A DNA stretch of 64,000 nucleotides from Fragilaria crotonensis (GCA_022925895.1 JAKSYS010000042.1:1-64000); one strand, 5' to 3'; counted from the stretch's first letter, positions 40,442 through 53,054 are shown. Notes: generated from the letters alone by a model not told the origin. A program made the numbers and translations.

Positions 40442-42525
40442 ATGTCAGATCAATCCCCGTCAACTGACGCTGAGCAAAACCACTTTCATGCGAGCTCTTC
40501 CCTCGAAATGATGGACTTTCCGATGGACGATTCAGTCCCTATCACTCCCCACCAATCCCAGCATGAAGATTCCGTCGCAACCTCAACAGGATCTGTGTCG
40601 GGCTTGACATCAGCATCGGCCTCTGTGTCTGGAGGGCTCTTCTTTGCTGATGCTATGTTAGATCTGGATGAAGCGCACGATATTGCTGAGACTCCAGAAC
40701 CTCGAAAACTGGTCATGACTGTGACGACAACGGCAGTGGCGCCGAACCTTCCTCCTGCTGACATGTCGACAATGTCGCAGACGAGTCAAACGAACAATCA
40801 ATCCAACAAGTCATGGATTCCTCCGAAGTTGGGTCCAAATACAAACAATTTCATGAATCGAATTGATGGAGGCGAACGCGGATTAGTGCCTCAAGCAACA
40901 CATCGTCCTAGGCCTCCTCGTCACCCTCGAGATGTGCGTTGGTTGGTTGCATTCTTCCTTTTTGTGCCCTTTTCACTCCTTGTTTCGTCGTGTTTGACAG
41001 CAAATCCTGAGGAGGGCTCTCCGGTGGCACTCTCCAAGGCCTCGAAACGAGCGTCATGCTATGCTATCTTGTTAACTTTCGCTGCGGCTATGGGACTAGC
41101 GAGGCTGATGTACCGGACAATGGGGGGTGGCGATGGGGACGACGCACGCCATATTGCCTCGCAAATCATTGTGACCTTTGCACCAATCACTCTCGGTGTG
41201 CACACTCTTTTAACCCTGTGTATTTACCTCAATACCCCCAATGCCATGTCTTGGTGTATCATTCCCCTGTGCTTTTTGGTGAGGGACTTGTTCGCAATGC
41301 GACAGTGGCAAACGACGGCGTCGACGCCTGGCGGACGTCAAGCCTTCTTTCAAGCTATTTGCAATATGGCATTGGACATTCTGTCGCGCTCGCTCCGGCG
41401 ATCCAGCTTTTATCGTGCAGTTGTCGCCTTGGTTTGTGTCCAGTTGATTGTTGTTTTTTCGTGGCGATCCGCCTTACTGGGCGCATTGAGTCATGGTAGT
41501 ACCTTTTGGTTTATAATGGCACTCGTTGCCGGAAAGTGGGCGACTGGCGTTGTTGCACGCCTTTTGGGTCTGGTTGCTTCAGGAGGTATCACCACATGGT
41601 TTGTGCAGCAGAGTCTCGTGATCGACGATTCGGAGCGGAAAAAAGAGTTGAATAAAGATGCTGACGATCAATCTCCTGAAGAGGAATCGAATGTGAGGGA
41701 GGAGTACCGGTCGGCGGAAGCGTCGGCCTACCAAGCCGTTGTCGAAATGGATGACGGTATCGACGACGACTTTGAAGATGAGGATGAAAGACAGGGACGT
41801 CGGGGCCTGTGGTCGGATACATCCAACTCGAATGTTTTATCGTTCTTGAAGACTTCAGTAACTGTGTCTTTTGGCTCAGTTGCTCAATGCGGTCTTCTGG
41901 GAGGCCTGGCCCAATTTGTTTGGAGCGTGGTCCGAAACGTTGATGCCATCACGGTGGCGCTCTCGCAGCGCTTTCCATCAACCTCTAGATCTGGATTCAG
42001 AGGAATGCAGATTGGGCAGGAAGGAATTGGAGAGGGGATCGGAATCATTTCGAAGATGGTCCAACGGCTCCATGGGTGGGCGAGGTCGTTCGTGCGAAGC
42101 CACACAGACTTGGGTTTGACTCAGGTTGCCTCTTGCTATAAATCTTACCAGAGGGCCGCGCTGGATGTTTCAATGCTTGTAGACGGATCAGGTGAGTGCA
42201 GAGATGTAAAATGCATTTAGCAGAGAGACATACCACGCTCACCCCCTATCCTACAGGCATGGAACCAATTATCCACGACGACATCACGACTCGCATGTGC
42301 ACTAACGTATGCACGTCTGTCTGTGGAGCCATCATAATTCTAATGGGGCTTATTCTGACCAGGCATCGAACGTCGGATGGGCTTACTGATGTTTCGATTC
42401 TGCAAAGCTCGTTGCTGACGTTTATCCTTTGCTACTCTCTTCTGTTCACCGTCATGGAACCATTGCGTGCTAGCATCAAAGCCATCTACGTGTGCTTTGC
42501 GCAACATCCCCCAAAGTTTGAGTAA
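40442..42525 (+). CDS. Choline transporter-like (CTL/PNS1 family) membrane protein, 2 exons
   Basis: Exons are 40442-42191 and 42257-42525 (672 residues); the 65-bp intron has GTGAGT and TACAG ends and the join gives DGSGMEPIIHDD. The N-terminal 160 residues are Ser/Thr-rich and polar, probably cytosolic. Then come about nine to ten hydrophobic segments, starting at RWLVAFFLFVPFSLLVSSCL. An acidic loop of about 80 residues (DDGIDDDFEDEDERQGRRG) is followed by SVAQCGLLGGLAQFVWSVVR and, in exon 2, FTVMEPLRASIKAIYVCFAQ with HPP after it. This last block is the diagnostic CTL/PNS1 C-terminal motif. Family members move choline or ethanolamine in animals; the substrate here is unknown. Confidence 0.85.
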
Positions 42526-42607
42526 CACCTATCCCCTCATTTTCCATCGACTTAGTCGAATATCGGAAGCAAACCTTGTGTAATTTACAGTCGCACTGGA
42601 CGCTTTT

Positions 42608-45600
42608 CTATTCTATCGTAATGTAAGGCCGTACAGCGTACAGCACATCCAGTTTCCAAATTTCAAACTCATCGAACTTTCTAGCTCTACCTTGACTTAG
42701 AAAGTCATTTTTGACGCAGTCGATGAGGTGTCGTCCGTCGCGTTCTTGGGTGTTTCTTGTGTAACAGGGTCTTTCATTTGTTTTCGCTTCAAGAATCGAA
42801 GAGGGCTTGCCTGCGGTTGCCTCCGGGGGAGGCGCAGCTTGAACCTGCTGAGCTAAGACGGGAGAAGGAGGTTTCTTTGCTCTGCCAAATCGTGAGCCGT
42901 TAATGTCTCCAGACGGTGGCCTAGACGATTGTCGTTGAGATTCTAGTAGCGCAGGTGGGGGTGGGGGTGGAGGCTCGAGCGCAGTCATTTGTTCCAGCTC
43001 CTGAACCCGTCTTCGCAGAGCCACCACTTCATCTTCGGCGGCTGATGTACCGCCATGACCAGGTCTTGTGGATTCAAATTCATTTTCAAGTTTCTCAAGT
43101 CTTTTGCGAAGTTTCACGTTTTCCTCTTGCAACGTCGTGTTCCTCCACTTCATGTTCTCTAAGCGCTCCTTAACATCCTCAAGCCTCGAGTCCCTTGGTT
43201 TCGGTTTGGTAGCTGCTTCTTCGTAGGCACTCGGCAGCATTTCCACGGAGGACAACTGCTCTTTGAGCCTATTTACTTCAGAGGCACGTTCGAGCTGAAC
43301 CTCTTCGAGCGCCATTTTCAATGAAGTAATCTCACGCTCTTGCCGCTGAGCCTTTGAGGAAATGTCTATCATCTCTTGCTGCATCTCCTCAATCTCGGCT
43401 CTGCGACTCAGACTTGTGCGCTCCATACTGCTCTGGAGTTGATCCATCTCCGCTCGCATGTTTTCAACAAGCTGCTCCTGTGCGCCAAGTGTTTGCTCCA
43501 GGGCCTGAATTTTCATGTTCTTCAGTTGAAGTTTTGCTTGAAGTTCTTCGTTTGCGTCTCGGTTCTGTCTTTCCAGCATCTCGATGTGTTTCAACGCATC
43601 CTCGTTGTGCTCAGAATTCAACGCCTTGGCTTCAGTGAGCTCCTTTCTTAGACTGTCGATCGTGACATCTTTGTCGTACTGGAGCATCGATATTTTCCTT
43701 TCATACGCTGCGACAATCTTCGTTTCCAATTCCTCTTTTTCCGCATTCGCGTTCTGGAGCAAGGCCTTCGTGGAATCAATATCCATCTTGTCGGCTTCCA
43801 GTTCCACGAGCTGCTTCCTCAGCTCAAGCACTTCTTTGTTCAGACCCTGTATTTCTGCGTCTCTCTTGGCCATCTCATCGATCGTACTCTTGTCATCCAA
43901 CGTGGCCTTGAGCTTTGCTATCGATTTTTGCGAGTCCTCAAGCATTTCTGCTTTCTCAAAGAGCTGTTTGCTGAGCTTTTTGATTTCGGTTTCAAGCATG
44001 ATGACTTTTTCGTTGCTCTGAAGCTCAGCGATTTCCGCATCCTTTTGCCTGAGTTTGTCCTCCATGCCCTCGATCGTGGAATTACGCAGTCGTCGCATTG
44101 AATCGATCTGTCCATTCAACTTTTTCTCGATTTCTTCCTTTTCGAGTTGAGCAATCTCTAGCTGGCGACGCAAGTTGGCATCTTCGCGAGCGCTCGATCC
44201 CACCTTGTTGTTAAGCTGCTCCAAGGCGTGCTTCGCTTGCTCAAGTTCGGCACGAAGATCCTGCGCTTCGTTGGCCTTGCCGATGGCTTCACGAAGCTGC
44301 TTCCTCATATCCCGCAACTCCGCGCGTTGTGTGTTGTTCGCTTCCTGCAATTCATCTAGCTCGGCTTGCAGTTCGTCCACACGAAAATTGTCCTGGGATA
44401 TTGAAGATGCCTTCCGCTTTAGCGCTGCATTTTCTCTCTCAATAAGAGTTATACGAGCGTCTCGCTTCTCGAGTGCTGATCGCAGCGATTCCAATTCTTC
44501 GTCTTGTTCAATGATTTGCCCGGCAAAGATTTCGCTTTCGTTTTGAAGTCGCCTGATCTCGTCCCAGGATGGCGCATTGCCTTTTGATCCGTGGAGAAGA
44601 CCTTCAATACTCTCCCTCAATGATCCATTCTCGGTCATCAGGTTCCTCACTTGTTGTTCTAGTCCCATGGACTGCTGCACAAGATTGCCGATTGCTGAAT
44701 CTCGCTCCTGCAGCTTCTCGTCATGATCAGACAACATTGACTTGCTGTAGGCGGAATCCGATTTCGAACTTCGCAAGCGTATGCACTCGCTTTCGGCTTT
44801 TGCAAGATCTCTTTCTAGGGTCGACAAGCTGTGAAGAAGACGATTTTCAACATCCTTGCAGTCTTCAAGGGCACTGCGAAGATTCTCGATTTCTCCGATG
44901 TATTCCTCCTCCCTGGCTCTCTGAGTGGCCTCCATTTCCGTTGGGGATGGAGGATCTTTCTTAAGTTTCGCAGTAAGCGCATTGATTTCCGCCTTCATAG
45001 AAACCATCTTCTGTTCTTGAGATACGGACGACTTGACCAAAGCAGAAATAGTCGTATCACGATCAGCTACTTTCTCACGAAGCGTGGCCTTGTGGCTTGC
45101 CAGCTCCTCGCGCGCCTGCGCTAGAGATAACCGCAGTTTCTCCTCGGTTTTCTTGGCAAGAAGCAGCTCCTTTCGGACGGCATCACTGAGATTGCCATTC
45201 TCGCCGATAACCGCTGATCGTGACTTGGAAGCATGCAGTAGTGCATCCTTTTCCTTGATCTCGGCGTTAAGCCTAGCTATCTCCGCCTCGCATTCAGATG
45301 CCAATGAACTCTTGTCACGAAGCTGGGTCAACTCGGCATCCTTGCGAAGGATTTGTGTTTGGAATTCACGTTGAATGTCATGCATCTGATTCTCAAGGGC
45401 CTTGATCTTGTCTCTGTGGGCCTTGTCGGACCGAATCTTCTCGTCGTCAAGGGCGACTAGCGCGATCTGGGCTTCTCTCAGCTGCTTCTTATTTCTCTCT
45501 GCGCTTGCCTTCTTCGCTTCCAAAAGTCGAATTTGATTGCGAAGGGATTGTACTTCAGTCGACGACACCTGATTCTCCGATGCTCGAGATAACAGCTGAA

Positions 45601-47257
45601 GTTGCTCCTTCATGCTTTCAATCTCCATCGCTTTTCGCTTAGTTTCGTTGCGAAGGAAGTGAAGCTCTTCTCTTTCGCTGTTACCAACAGCCAGCAGTGC
45701 CATTTTTTGCTCATACGCCATTTCAACATTTTTCAGTTTCTCCCCAAATTCAGCCTCGAGGTCTGAGCGTTCTTTCGCCGCCTTCGCAACAATTTCACGA
45801 AGCCGCTGTTCCGATCTCGATTCGTCTTGTGTTCGGAAATCCTTACGACCTTGTTCGAGGTCTTGCAGAGCCTCCGCTCTGGCTTTCTCCGCGCACTCAA
45901 GCTTCTTTTCAAGGCCGTCGCGCTCCTTGACAAGATCTTGGACGTTGTTTTCAAGCGAAGATATTCTCTTTTCGTACGAACTGATCTGCTCGGTGTAAAC
46001 ACTGATCTGCTCTTCAAAAGTCTCCGACGCAGCTACGAGTTTCTCCTCCAGGGCTTTGTACTCGATTTGTGCCGATTGCAATTCCTGTGAGGTCGTCTCC
46101 GGTTGTGGGAGGTTTCGATCGGAGGTGGGAACTCTCTCTTTGCAGACAAATAGTTCTTTCTCAACGGTTTCAATCTCCGCATGCAACTGCCCAATTTCAT
46201 GGTCCTTCTCCAGCAAGAGTTCATTCTTTTCATCGATTTCTCTCTCCATCTCATCGAGATCAGCCTTGAGATTTTCGACATCAGCACGTAGCGAATCGTT
46301 TAGGACACGTAAGTCGTCGGCTTCGTCTCGCCGATACTTGTCCTCATTCTGAAGTCGCGCCCTGGCATCCGCGATTTCGGCAGACATAGATTCAACCTTG
46401 GCTTCATACTTGTTGATTTCTTCCTTCATGGATGCGATCGTGTTGTCCTTTTGGGCAAGTTGCTTCTCCAATTCCTTCGCTGAACCTAACTCTATCGAAT
46501 TAACTCTTGACTTTTCCGCAGTCTTGGAATCTCTTTCCAGGGTAGCCAAGGCAGCTTGCGTTTCACTCAATCGCTTCTTTGTGGCATCAAGTTCAACTTT
46601 TGTAGTGTCGAGTTGTTTCCAGCATGCCATCGCGTTGCGATCGTCCTTTGTTTCAGATAGAGACTTGACTTCCTTACGAAGACTTTCAAGTTCGCGCTCC
46701 AACTCGGCTCGTTCAGTTGACCATTTGTCAACACCATCGACTTTGTCGTATTCAGCATCCTCGATCTCATGTTGAAGCTGGTAGAGCTGATTCTTCAGGT
46801 CGGCTATGGAATGCCGTTGGAATGTTGTCTCTTCTTTCAATTTAGCAACTTGACTGTCACGTTCCCTGATTCTAGTTTCAGTAGAGGCTATCCTAGATTC
46901 CATGGTTGAAATCTGCTGCTCCTTTGTAGAAAGAGTCTTCTGAAGAGCCTCTTCCTTGAGGTTGAATTTTAAAGTTAACTCGTTGACTTGATTCATAAAT
47001 TCAGCTTCCATTTCAGCCGTCTTGGCAGACAATTTTGAATTGCTCGCCTTGAGTTCCTTGATAAACTGTGCAGTCGACTTTCCGTGGCCAGAATCGTTGT
47101 GGATGGCTCGCTCGAGAGCATCCTGCGATGGAACGCGCTCAATTCTTGGCAACCCCATGGGCGAATTCGGCGCAGAATTATTTGAGTACGAACGCTGGAT
47201 CAACCTTGTTGGAGTTGACGGCCGCGGAGCCATGCCGAACCAACTGCTGTTACTCAT
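42608..47257 (-). CDS. Giant coiled-coil protein, unknown function
   Basis: 1549 residues in one open frame, ATG at 47257. A short Ser/Pro N-terminus (RPSTPTRLIQRSYSNNSAPN) may be phosphorylated. Residues about 60-1400 are almost continuous heptad-repeat coiled coil rich in E, K, L, A and S. Then come a poly-Pro run (PPPPPPP), a Ser/Pro-rich stretch and a C-terminal segment with WKLDVLYAVRPYITIE. No motor, kinase or membrane domain is visible. Such architecture is common in centrosomal, Golgi-tether and cytoskeletal linker proteins, but nothing separates these. The final 100 residues could partly be read-through of an intron. Confidence 0.85.
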   Translation of the reverse strand: MSNSSWFGMAPRPSTPTRLIQRSYSNNSAPNSPMGLPRIERVPSQDALERAIHNDSGHGKSTAQFIKELKASNSKLSAKTAEMEAEFMNQVNELTLKFNLKEEALQKTLSTKEQQISTMESRIASTETRIRERDSQVAKLKEETTFQRHSIADLKNQLYQLQHEIEDAEYDKVDGVDKWSTERAELERELESLRKEVKSLSETKDDRNAMACWKQLDTTKVELDATKKRLSETQAALATLERDSKTAEKSRVNSIELGSAKELEKQLAQKDNTIASMKEEINKYEAKVESMSAEIADARARLQNEDKYRRDEADDLRVLNDSLRADVENLKADLDEMEREIDEKNELLLEKDHEIGQLHAEIETVEKELFVCKERVPTSDRNLPQPETTSQELQSAQIEYKALEEKLVAASETFEEQISVYTEQISSYEKRISSLENNVQDLVKERDGLEKKLECAEKARAEALQDLEQGRKDFRTQDESRSEQRLREIVAKAAKERSDLEAEFGEKLKNVEMAYEQKMALLAVGNSEREELHFLRNETKRKAMEIESMKEQLQLLSRASENQVSSTEVQSLRNQIRLLEAKKASAERNKKQLREAQIALVALDDEKIRSDKAHRDKIKALENQMHDIQREFQTQILRKDAELTQLRDKSSLASECEAEIARLNAEIKEKDALLHASKSRSAVIGENGNLSDAVRKELLLAKKTEEKLRLSLAQAREELASHKATLREKVADRDTTISALVKSSVSQEQKMVSMKAEINALTAKLKKDPPSPTEMEATQRAREEEYIGEIENLRSALEDCKDVENRLLHSLSTLERDLAKAESECIRLRSSKSDSAYSKSMLSDHDEKLQERDSAIGNLVQQSMGLEQQVRNLMTENGSLRESIEGLLHGSKGNAPSWDEIRRLQNESEIFAGQIIEQDEELESLRSALEKRDARITLIERENAALKRKASSISQDNFRVDELQAELDELQEANNTQRAELRDMRKQLREAIGKANEAQDLRAELEQAKHALEQLNNKVGSSAREDANLRRQLEIAQLEKEEIEKKLNGQIDSMRRLRNSTIEGMEDKLRQKDAEIAELQSNEKVIMLETEIKKLSKQLFEKAEMLEDSQKSIAKLKATLDDKSTIDEMAKRDAEIQGLNKEVLELRKQLVELEADKMDIDSTKALLQNANAEKEELETKIVAAYERKISMLQYDKDVTIDSLRKELTEAKALNSEHNEDALKHIEMLERQNRDANEELQAKLQLKNMKIQALEQTLGAQEQLVENMRAEMDQLQSSMERTSLSRRAEIEEMQQEMIDISSKAQRQEREITSLKMALEEVQLERASEVNRLKEQLSSVEMLPSAYEEAATKPKPRDSRLEDVKERLENMKWRNTTLQEENVKLRKRLEKLENEFESTRPGHGGTSAAEDEVVALRRRVQELEQMTALEPPPPPPPALLESQRQSSRPPSGDINGSRFGRAKKPPSPVLAQQVQAAPPPEATAGKPSSILEAKTNERPCYTRNTQERDGRHLIDCVKNDFLSQGRARKFDEFEIWKLDVLYAVRPYITIE

Positions 47258-47780
47258 GGTAGGGCACGAATTAGTGAGGATCTATACAACGAGATCAGCA
47301 ATTGGCCGACTTCTTCAGCAGCGATGCACCTTGGCCGCCACGAAAGTATCACTATGATGCAATGATACAAAAATGTCATTCACGATCTCATGCCGACATC
47401 CAAAAATCCAACAAGACTTGGAGCTGCAAAATTCAGCATTGATCCGTTGAGGAACATTTCGAGACGTTGCAAGAAGTGCTCGGCACGCGTGCAATCAGCA
47501 AGGCAAAATAAATGAATATAAAAATGTATCATATGTGCAATAGGATAATCGTATTGTACGCAAAGATTTACCGCGATGGGAACCCAAGTTCTACGAGAGT
47601 TAATAGGAGAGTAACTTGTAGATATAATAACGCAGGACGTTACCATAGGTTTGGCACAGATTGTACGCACGCAACTATCTATTGCAGGACATGAGACAAG
47701 GCATCACTATTTCAATGTACGAGTATTGCGCATGTCGCTTCACAACATGTCATGTACTATTCCTTCAACTCATATATTTG
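47258..47780. other. Spacer, no gene seen
   Basis: Upstream of the coiled-coil gene. Short random ORFs only. It marks the start of the gene-poor part of the window. Confidence 0.5.
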
Positions 47781-48470
47781 ACCACAGCTCAATCAATTCT
47801 TGTCTGTTTTTACAATTTTGAGTTGATCCAAGTTCAGAAAAACGTGTCACAACTTTCTGCCTACTCAGATTGTTTTCTCGTCCTTTGCTTCAAAGTTAAA
47901 AGTTCACCTTACGTCATCATAATGCATCACCCGGACTTTATTCTTTTGCCACGTATTGGATCACAAGTCGATCAATTCTCGTCCATTTGAAGAATTTGAT
48001 GCAGATCTAGTAAGGTTGCAAAGTACCACAAAAATTTCTGTCAACTCAGATTGTTTTCAAGTCAGCTGCTTCAAATTCCATTTTCCTCTCGAACTATCTC
48101 AATGCATTCAGCATCCGGAAACCATTTTTTGCCACATATTGTATCACAATGCAATCCATTCTTGTCCATTTGAAGACTATGATGCAGATCTCAGTTTGCA
48201 AAAGTTCCACAAAACTTTCTGCTGACTCAGATTGTTCACGAGTTGGCTGCTTCAAATTCCATTTTGCTCTCGCACCATCACGACGCGGCATCCGGACTCA
48301 ATTTTCTCTGCCCCATGTTGGACCCAAACTCAATCAAATCTCGTCCATTTTGAGACTTTTGAGTTGACACAAGGCTGAAAATACACCTTCAAACTTCCTG
48401 TTGACTCTGATTGTTTGCAAGTTGGTTGCTTAAATTCCATCATCCTCGAAGCGGTTATTTTGAATATAAA
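47780..48470. repeat. ~180-bp tandem satellite, four diverged copies
   Basis: Units begin near 47782, 47962, 48144 and 48321 (spacing 180, 182 and 177). Each has a TCAATYMRTYCTYGTCCATTT-like block, then a TTTCTGYYRACTCAGATTGTT block, then TTGCTTCAAATTCCAT. Copies have diverged but keep order and length. Confidence 0.85.
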
Positions 48471-49838
48471 TAATAAACTTGATGGTGATGGAGGTGAAGT
48501 CCGAAGTACTCAAAATGATGCCCAGAAGGTAGGGAAATAGCACCAGAAGGTACTTGTAGTATCCCAGATGTGCCAACCCTGGGAACAAACAGTGCCACCA
48601 CCAAGCTTCAAAACCGACGAGGAACTTGTCTTCATGCATGCAACATGATGCATGATTGTTATTAGTCGAATGTTGTTGTTGCTGGTGTGTGCTCCTAACA
48701 CAGAGATTTTCAAAGTACCACTGCAAAAATGTCCTTTGAGGAGTAACATTCTACATATGACAGAAGTAACATTTCTGCACCATTTTTGAGTACCCAGCAC
48801 AGCATTGCCAAATCATCAAAAATACCATTGTATTCAGTAGCACTTATGCTATGAGAATAGACTGCTGTTCTGGTATTTTAGATTTACGTAGAGTGTTTTG
48901 TATCACATAGTATTGGTCAGGGAAAAGCTACTAGCGTTACATTACTTTAGTAACGCTTATGATCTAATACAATAGTAGTATAGGATATTGTTGTGTGGGT
49001 TTTTGTCGAGGCGATAAATTTATATTCTCACAATTCATAGTATCCAGAACGTACGGTAGATTTGTGTACTGGAGTAGCTTCATATCAGGCTTGGCATCAT
49101 ACCTATACTGCAATCCTGACACAGGTCTTCATTTCTAACCAAATTTGCTCCAGATGCAATGATGCAACCAGGCATTGTGCACAGAATTGTAGAATGTGTA
49201 CCCAAAAAGAACAATATGATTGATATCCAATTCATGATTTTTTGTTGTTTTTGACACCATCCATGACAGAGATCACTGTGAGATGAAGTCAGAAGGTTTC
49301 TTACAAGCAAGTATTTGACAGTTTGATGTCCAGTGTTCATCGGTTGGGTCCTGGAGAGCAATATGACTATAAGGGGGTGTATAGAACTGAAAACAAGAAG
49401 AGGCAGGTGACCCCAGAAGAGCTGATGGGATGGTTGAACAAAAGAACTTTTGGTGTTCCCAAACTTGCCGGCCAGGCCACAGATGGCAATTCAACCCTTG
49501 GTACATGCTACCAATGTTGCCTTTGGAGAAAAGCAATATCATTCTACATGCCAGATTGTTTTCATGGTTCTAGAGCAGATTCAAATGGAAATCCTTTGAA
49601 GTCGTGTGTCAAAGTCAATGATATTTTAAGTTGTATCTTAGGAAGCGGGCAGCAAAGAGGAAACAAGGAGCAGATTCAAATACACAGCATCCAATGGAAG
49701 AAAGGGAGCTTTGACATTTGCATGTAGTTTTCAAGACATTTGGTGGACCTCACAGTTCAGGGATTTGAATGCTTGAAATGTTAACTTTCAGTTTCACATG
49801 ATTGCAAGATGTGATGACACAACACAGGTGATGATGGA
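48471..49838. other. Gene-poor region, probably old mobile-element debris
   Basis: No supported gene. A plus-strand frame of 134 codons (49323-49727) has no recognisable motif. Probably flanking debris of the copia remnant. Confidence 0.4.
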
Positions 49839-51400
49839 TCACATTTGTGTTCGCAACCATTTGAGAATGCATTGAAAACAACTTTGATTTGAAGCAAGAA
49901 TGTACATGATGAAAGGGATGCACTGTGGTAGATTATGCTTGGAAGTGTGAACCCCATTTTCCTTCAACAGTTCCATGACTGGGATCACATCTCTGAGAAC
50001 ATAACTCAGGCAGCAGGTGTATTCACTTTCTGTTGATAATAGAGCCACCTCTGATGGTAGTTGAGACTTCCACAACAAGGGGCAGCCATCATAATTGATT
50101 ACATAACCGTGTTGTGACCTCGCAGTATTGCAATCAGGTGCTGCCGCCTTGCAGAAACTGCTTGCGTCAACGAATACCTCCAAATCCTTGTCCATCATCG
50201 GTCGCATGATTGCATCTTCTTTGTCTCGGGTTCCCAACAGATATCTTCTTAGCCATTGCACCACATCTTGGTGTTTATTCTGAGGGTCGGGTACAATTGT
50301 GGCAAACTGGTACTAGTGAACATCGTACGCAATGTTGCTGCGTGTTGCTTTTTCAAGATAGTTCAACTTTCCAATCAGCGAGCAATAATTGAATAAGTTG
50401 AAGGGTTCTGAGTCCGAATGTCGTGTTAGGGGGCAGCTTGATGACGCAGCTGGTGTCATGTCCCATTTGACATTCGTCCGTTGAGTCTCGTGTCGTCCAG
50501 AATTTGGTTGATGAGGTGCAGTTGTGACAAATAAATGTTTCCATCTGACCTGCGGTCGATGCTGACGCCAAGGAAAGTGGCCAAGTCACCCTCCACCATT
50601 TTGGACAGCTTTGCCTTCTTTTGCAACACATCAATGATTTGACCGATCTCCACTATGTCAGAACCAGCCAGGAGACTGTCATTGGTATATAGGACCTATA
50701 AAGTTGATTCTCTATAGAAGATGCATTCCTCCTGCCAATTGTTGGAATCCCAAGTCCTTCACCAGTTTTCTTACCAGATACTGGCTGGTTCCACACTTGC
50801 ATTGCCTGCTATTGGCCATTGGCCATTGGCCATTCCTGTGGATCTTGAGGACGACATAATCATTTGGAATTGATCCGTCCAGAAGTTCCATTCCCGCTGG
50901 GATTTTCATGTACAGTGTCTTCTCCACATGTGCCTGGGCAGATGCTTGTACCACAAAGTCAATTTGCTTGGTGTGTCACCACCAGTGCACCACTGTCATT
51001 ATCTGGAGATTCTTACCAAATTCCAGAAAGCGACTGGTGGCGCATATGTTTCTTTGTAGTATTCACCTCTTTCATGCTGAAAGAGCCATCAATGTTCAAT
51101 CTTGTCTGGTACTTCTTAATCGTTCCATCTATTGTGTCAACCTTTCTTCTCATCTGCCAGCCAGACCACAGGAGAAGAGTGGTTTGTCCCTTTGGAACAT
51201 CTGACTTTGGGATGACAGCAGTAAAGTTCCGTTGTTGGATTGGTCTGCTGTCACCTTCTTTGCCATGTCTCTTGGAACTTCTCCTTGTCTTCCTCTTTCA
51301 CTGCCTGGTGCTAGCAACAAAATGTGTCCGGATCTGACACTGCCTTGTATGCCATTAACAGGTCGCGGTAACTCCATCGGACGTCGTTTCCGTAACATTG
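49839..51400 (-). pseudogene. Degraded Ty1/copia retrotransposon pol (reverse transcriptase and RNase H)
   Basis: Read 3' to 5' on the plus strand, broken frames carry copia landmarks in order. They are: a pre-RT block with DPDT and EEDKEKFQETWQ near 51390-51290; WQMRRKVDTIDGTIKKYQTR, then LNIDGS, near 51160-51060; VEKTLYMKIPAGMEL near 50920-50880; GDLATFLGVSIDRRSDGNIY near 50610-50530; and the RNase H region EVFVDASSFCK to LLSTESEYTCCLSYVLRDVI at 50170-49980. At least three frame changes and in-frame stops make it non-functional. LTRs were not found by eye. The segment up to about 51850 may be the integrase-RT linker. Confidence 0.8.
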
Positions 51401-53054
51401 CCACGTAGTATAATATCATTCCTTCCACATCCTTGCTCCGGGTGGCCTCGCTGATCTCCGTACACATCGCCGCGAGTATTCTGTTCGGTTGCTTGAGTGT
51501 GCATCCGTACCTTGCTGTTGTTTGAGAGCACTTCTAGTTCTCATTTCACTGTTACCCGTTGTTGTTGTGTTGATGGTATCGGCGGACCGGCGTCCTTCAC
51601 ATTTGCTACAGCTGGCTCCTTCTGTCTTGAAGGTACCGGCTCGCCTGCCTTTCCTCTCTTGATTGGTGTGTGGTGCTTTCTTTTCTTGTTGGTGGACTCC
51701 ATTGTGCCCACCTTTTGTCTCAGCTGTGATGTTGCGTCCTTTCTTGCCAGCTCCTTCTGAGACAAAACGAATCCCGCCTTCAGATGCCGTACTAGCAATT
51801 TGGTTCTTATATCTTTGACAGTGTCGAAGGCTACATCATACACGACATGTGATTAAGAGCTCACCAAGGCCGTATCCCTATGCATCACAAGTGCAATATT
51901 CTGTCTGTGTTGCGGCAATCTTCCCAAGTAAATCCCTGTCTTGGATCTTTGCGTCCATTTGTGGAATGACCGGTTGCTTACGATACTATGTTGCTTTCGC
52001 GTACATTACAGTTCAGTACATTACTTACCAGTTTCATCACACTCACACTTGTTGATGTGGAATCTGCAAAGACGACAAGGACACCAGAGGCCATTGGAAA
52101 GTGAGGGAACAGGCTTCGGATCAATACTTTGACAATGTTGAACTTCCCTTTCCAGATTCCAAGGTGGTAGCAAAATTGTGTATGAGCAGACCTTGTCTCT
52201 AGCATTGGATCAACAACTCTATTTGCAACTCTTATGTCCTGACAATGTTTATTCGTGCAAAAGTGGATCCTTACATTTGGCAACAACATCTGGATTTGAC
52301 AGCAATTGTGCTGGATATGGCTTAGCCTTCTCTTGTTTTTCAAGTGTTGCTTCTAATTTCATTTCAAGCAACAGTAGATTGAGCCAAGGTAGCGAAGTAA
52401 AAAGGGATTTGTCGGAAGCTAAAATTGATATTGCCAAACAAGGTCAGAATCTGATTTTGAAGGTGCTAGTTTTAGCAGAAACCAAGGTATGGTCTTGGTT
52501 GATGAGATTTCAACAACAGCCAAGCAAGGATTGAAGGTCCTACAGCAGGGGTTGGCTGAGAATTGAGAATGAGAGAAGATAACCTGCTGGGGAGACAATC
52601 AATTTTCCACAATGACCGACCATCCAAAGACCAAACCAGAGACTTGTGGTGTCCAACTTCAAATTTATATGCTGCAGTGGCAAGCAAAAGTGCTTTTTTG
52701 AGTCTGTGATGTGAGGATGTGATGATTTGAAACAACCTTGCTGAAATACTACAGGCCCATGTTTTTGCTTTAGACAGATTTTGTAAACTTTAATGGGAGT
52801 TGATGGGAGTGTTTCTGCACCGGCAGTGGAGTTGTTGGAGGTGGTTAAAACGTATCAACCACCAGGTGGCATGGGAGGGATTAGAAAACCATTGCATACA
52901 ATGTCATTTGTGATAAGGCAGTTGCAACCAGAAACATCCTAGTTGGAAGGATATGAATTTAGATGGCAAAAAGTTCCGAGAGTTGCTTGATATCAGATCT
53001 TGACTCATGATCTCACGGGGGTTTGAATAAGAAATACAAAGATCGATGTAGGAT
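51401..53054. other. Gene-poor region, possible retroelement remnant
   Basis: A Lys/Arg-rich minus-strand frame at 51541-51843 may be copia-derived linker sequence. The rest has no supported gene. Confidence 0.35.

Noticed and set aside
42955-47262. Many plus-strand ORFs opposite the coiled-coil gene
   Set aside because: Ser/Arg/Leu-rich antisense shadows of an E/K/L-rich coding sequence.
47780-48470. CRISPR-like array
   Set aside because: Units are diverged ~180-bp tandem repeats without short identical repeats and unique spacers; the genome is eukaryotic.
49323-49727. 134-codon plus-strand ORF in the retroelement region
   Set aside because: No recognised motif; it lies in decayed repeat DNA next to a minus-strand copia remnant.
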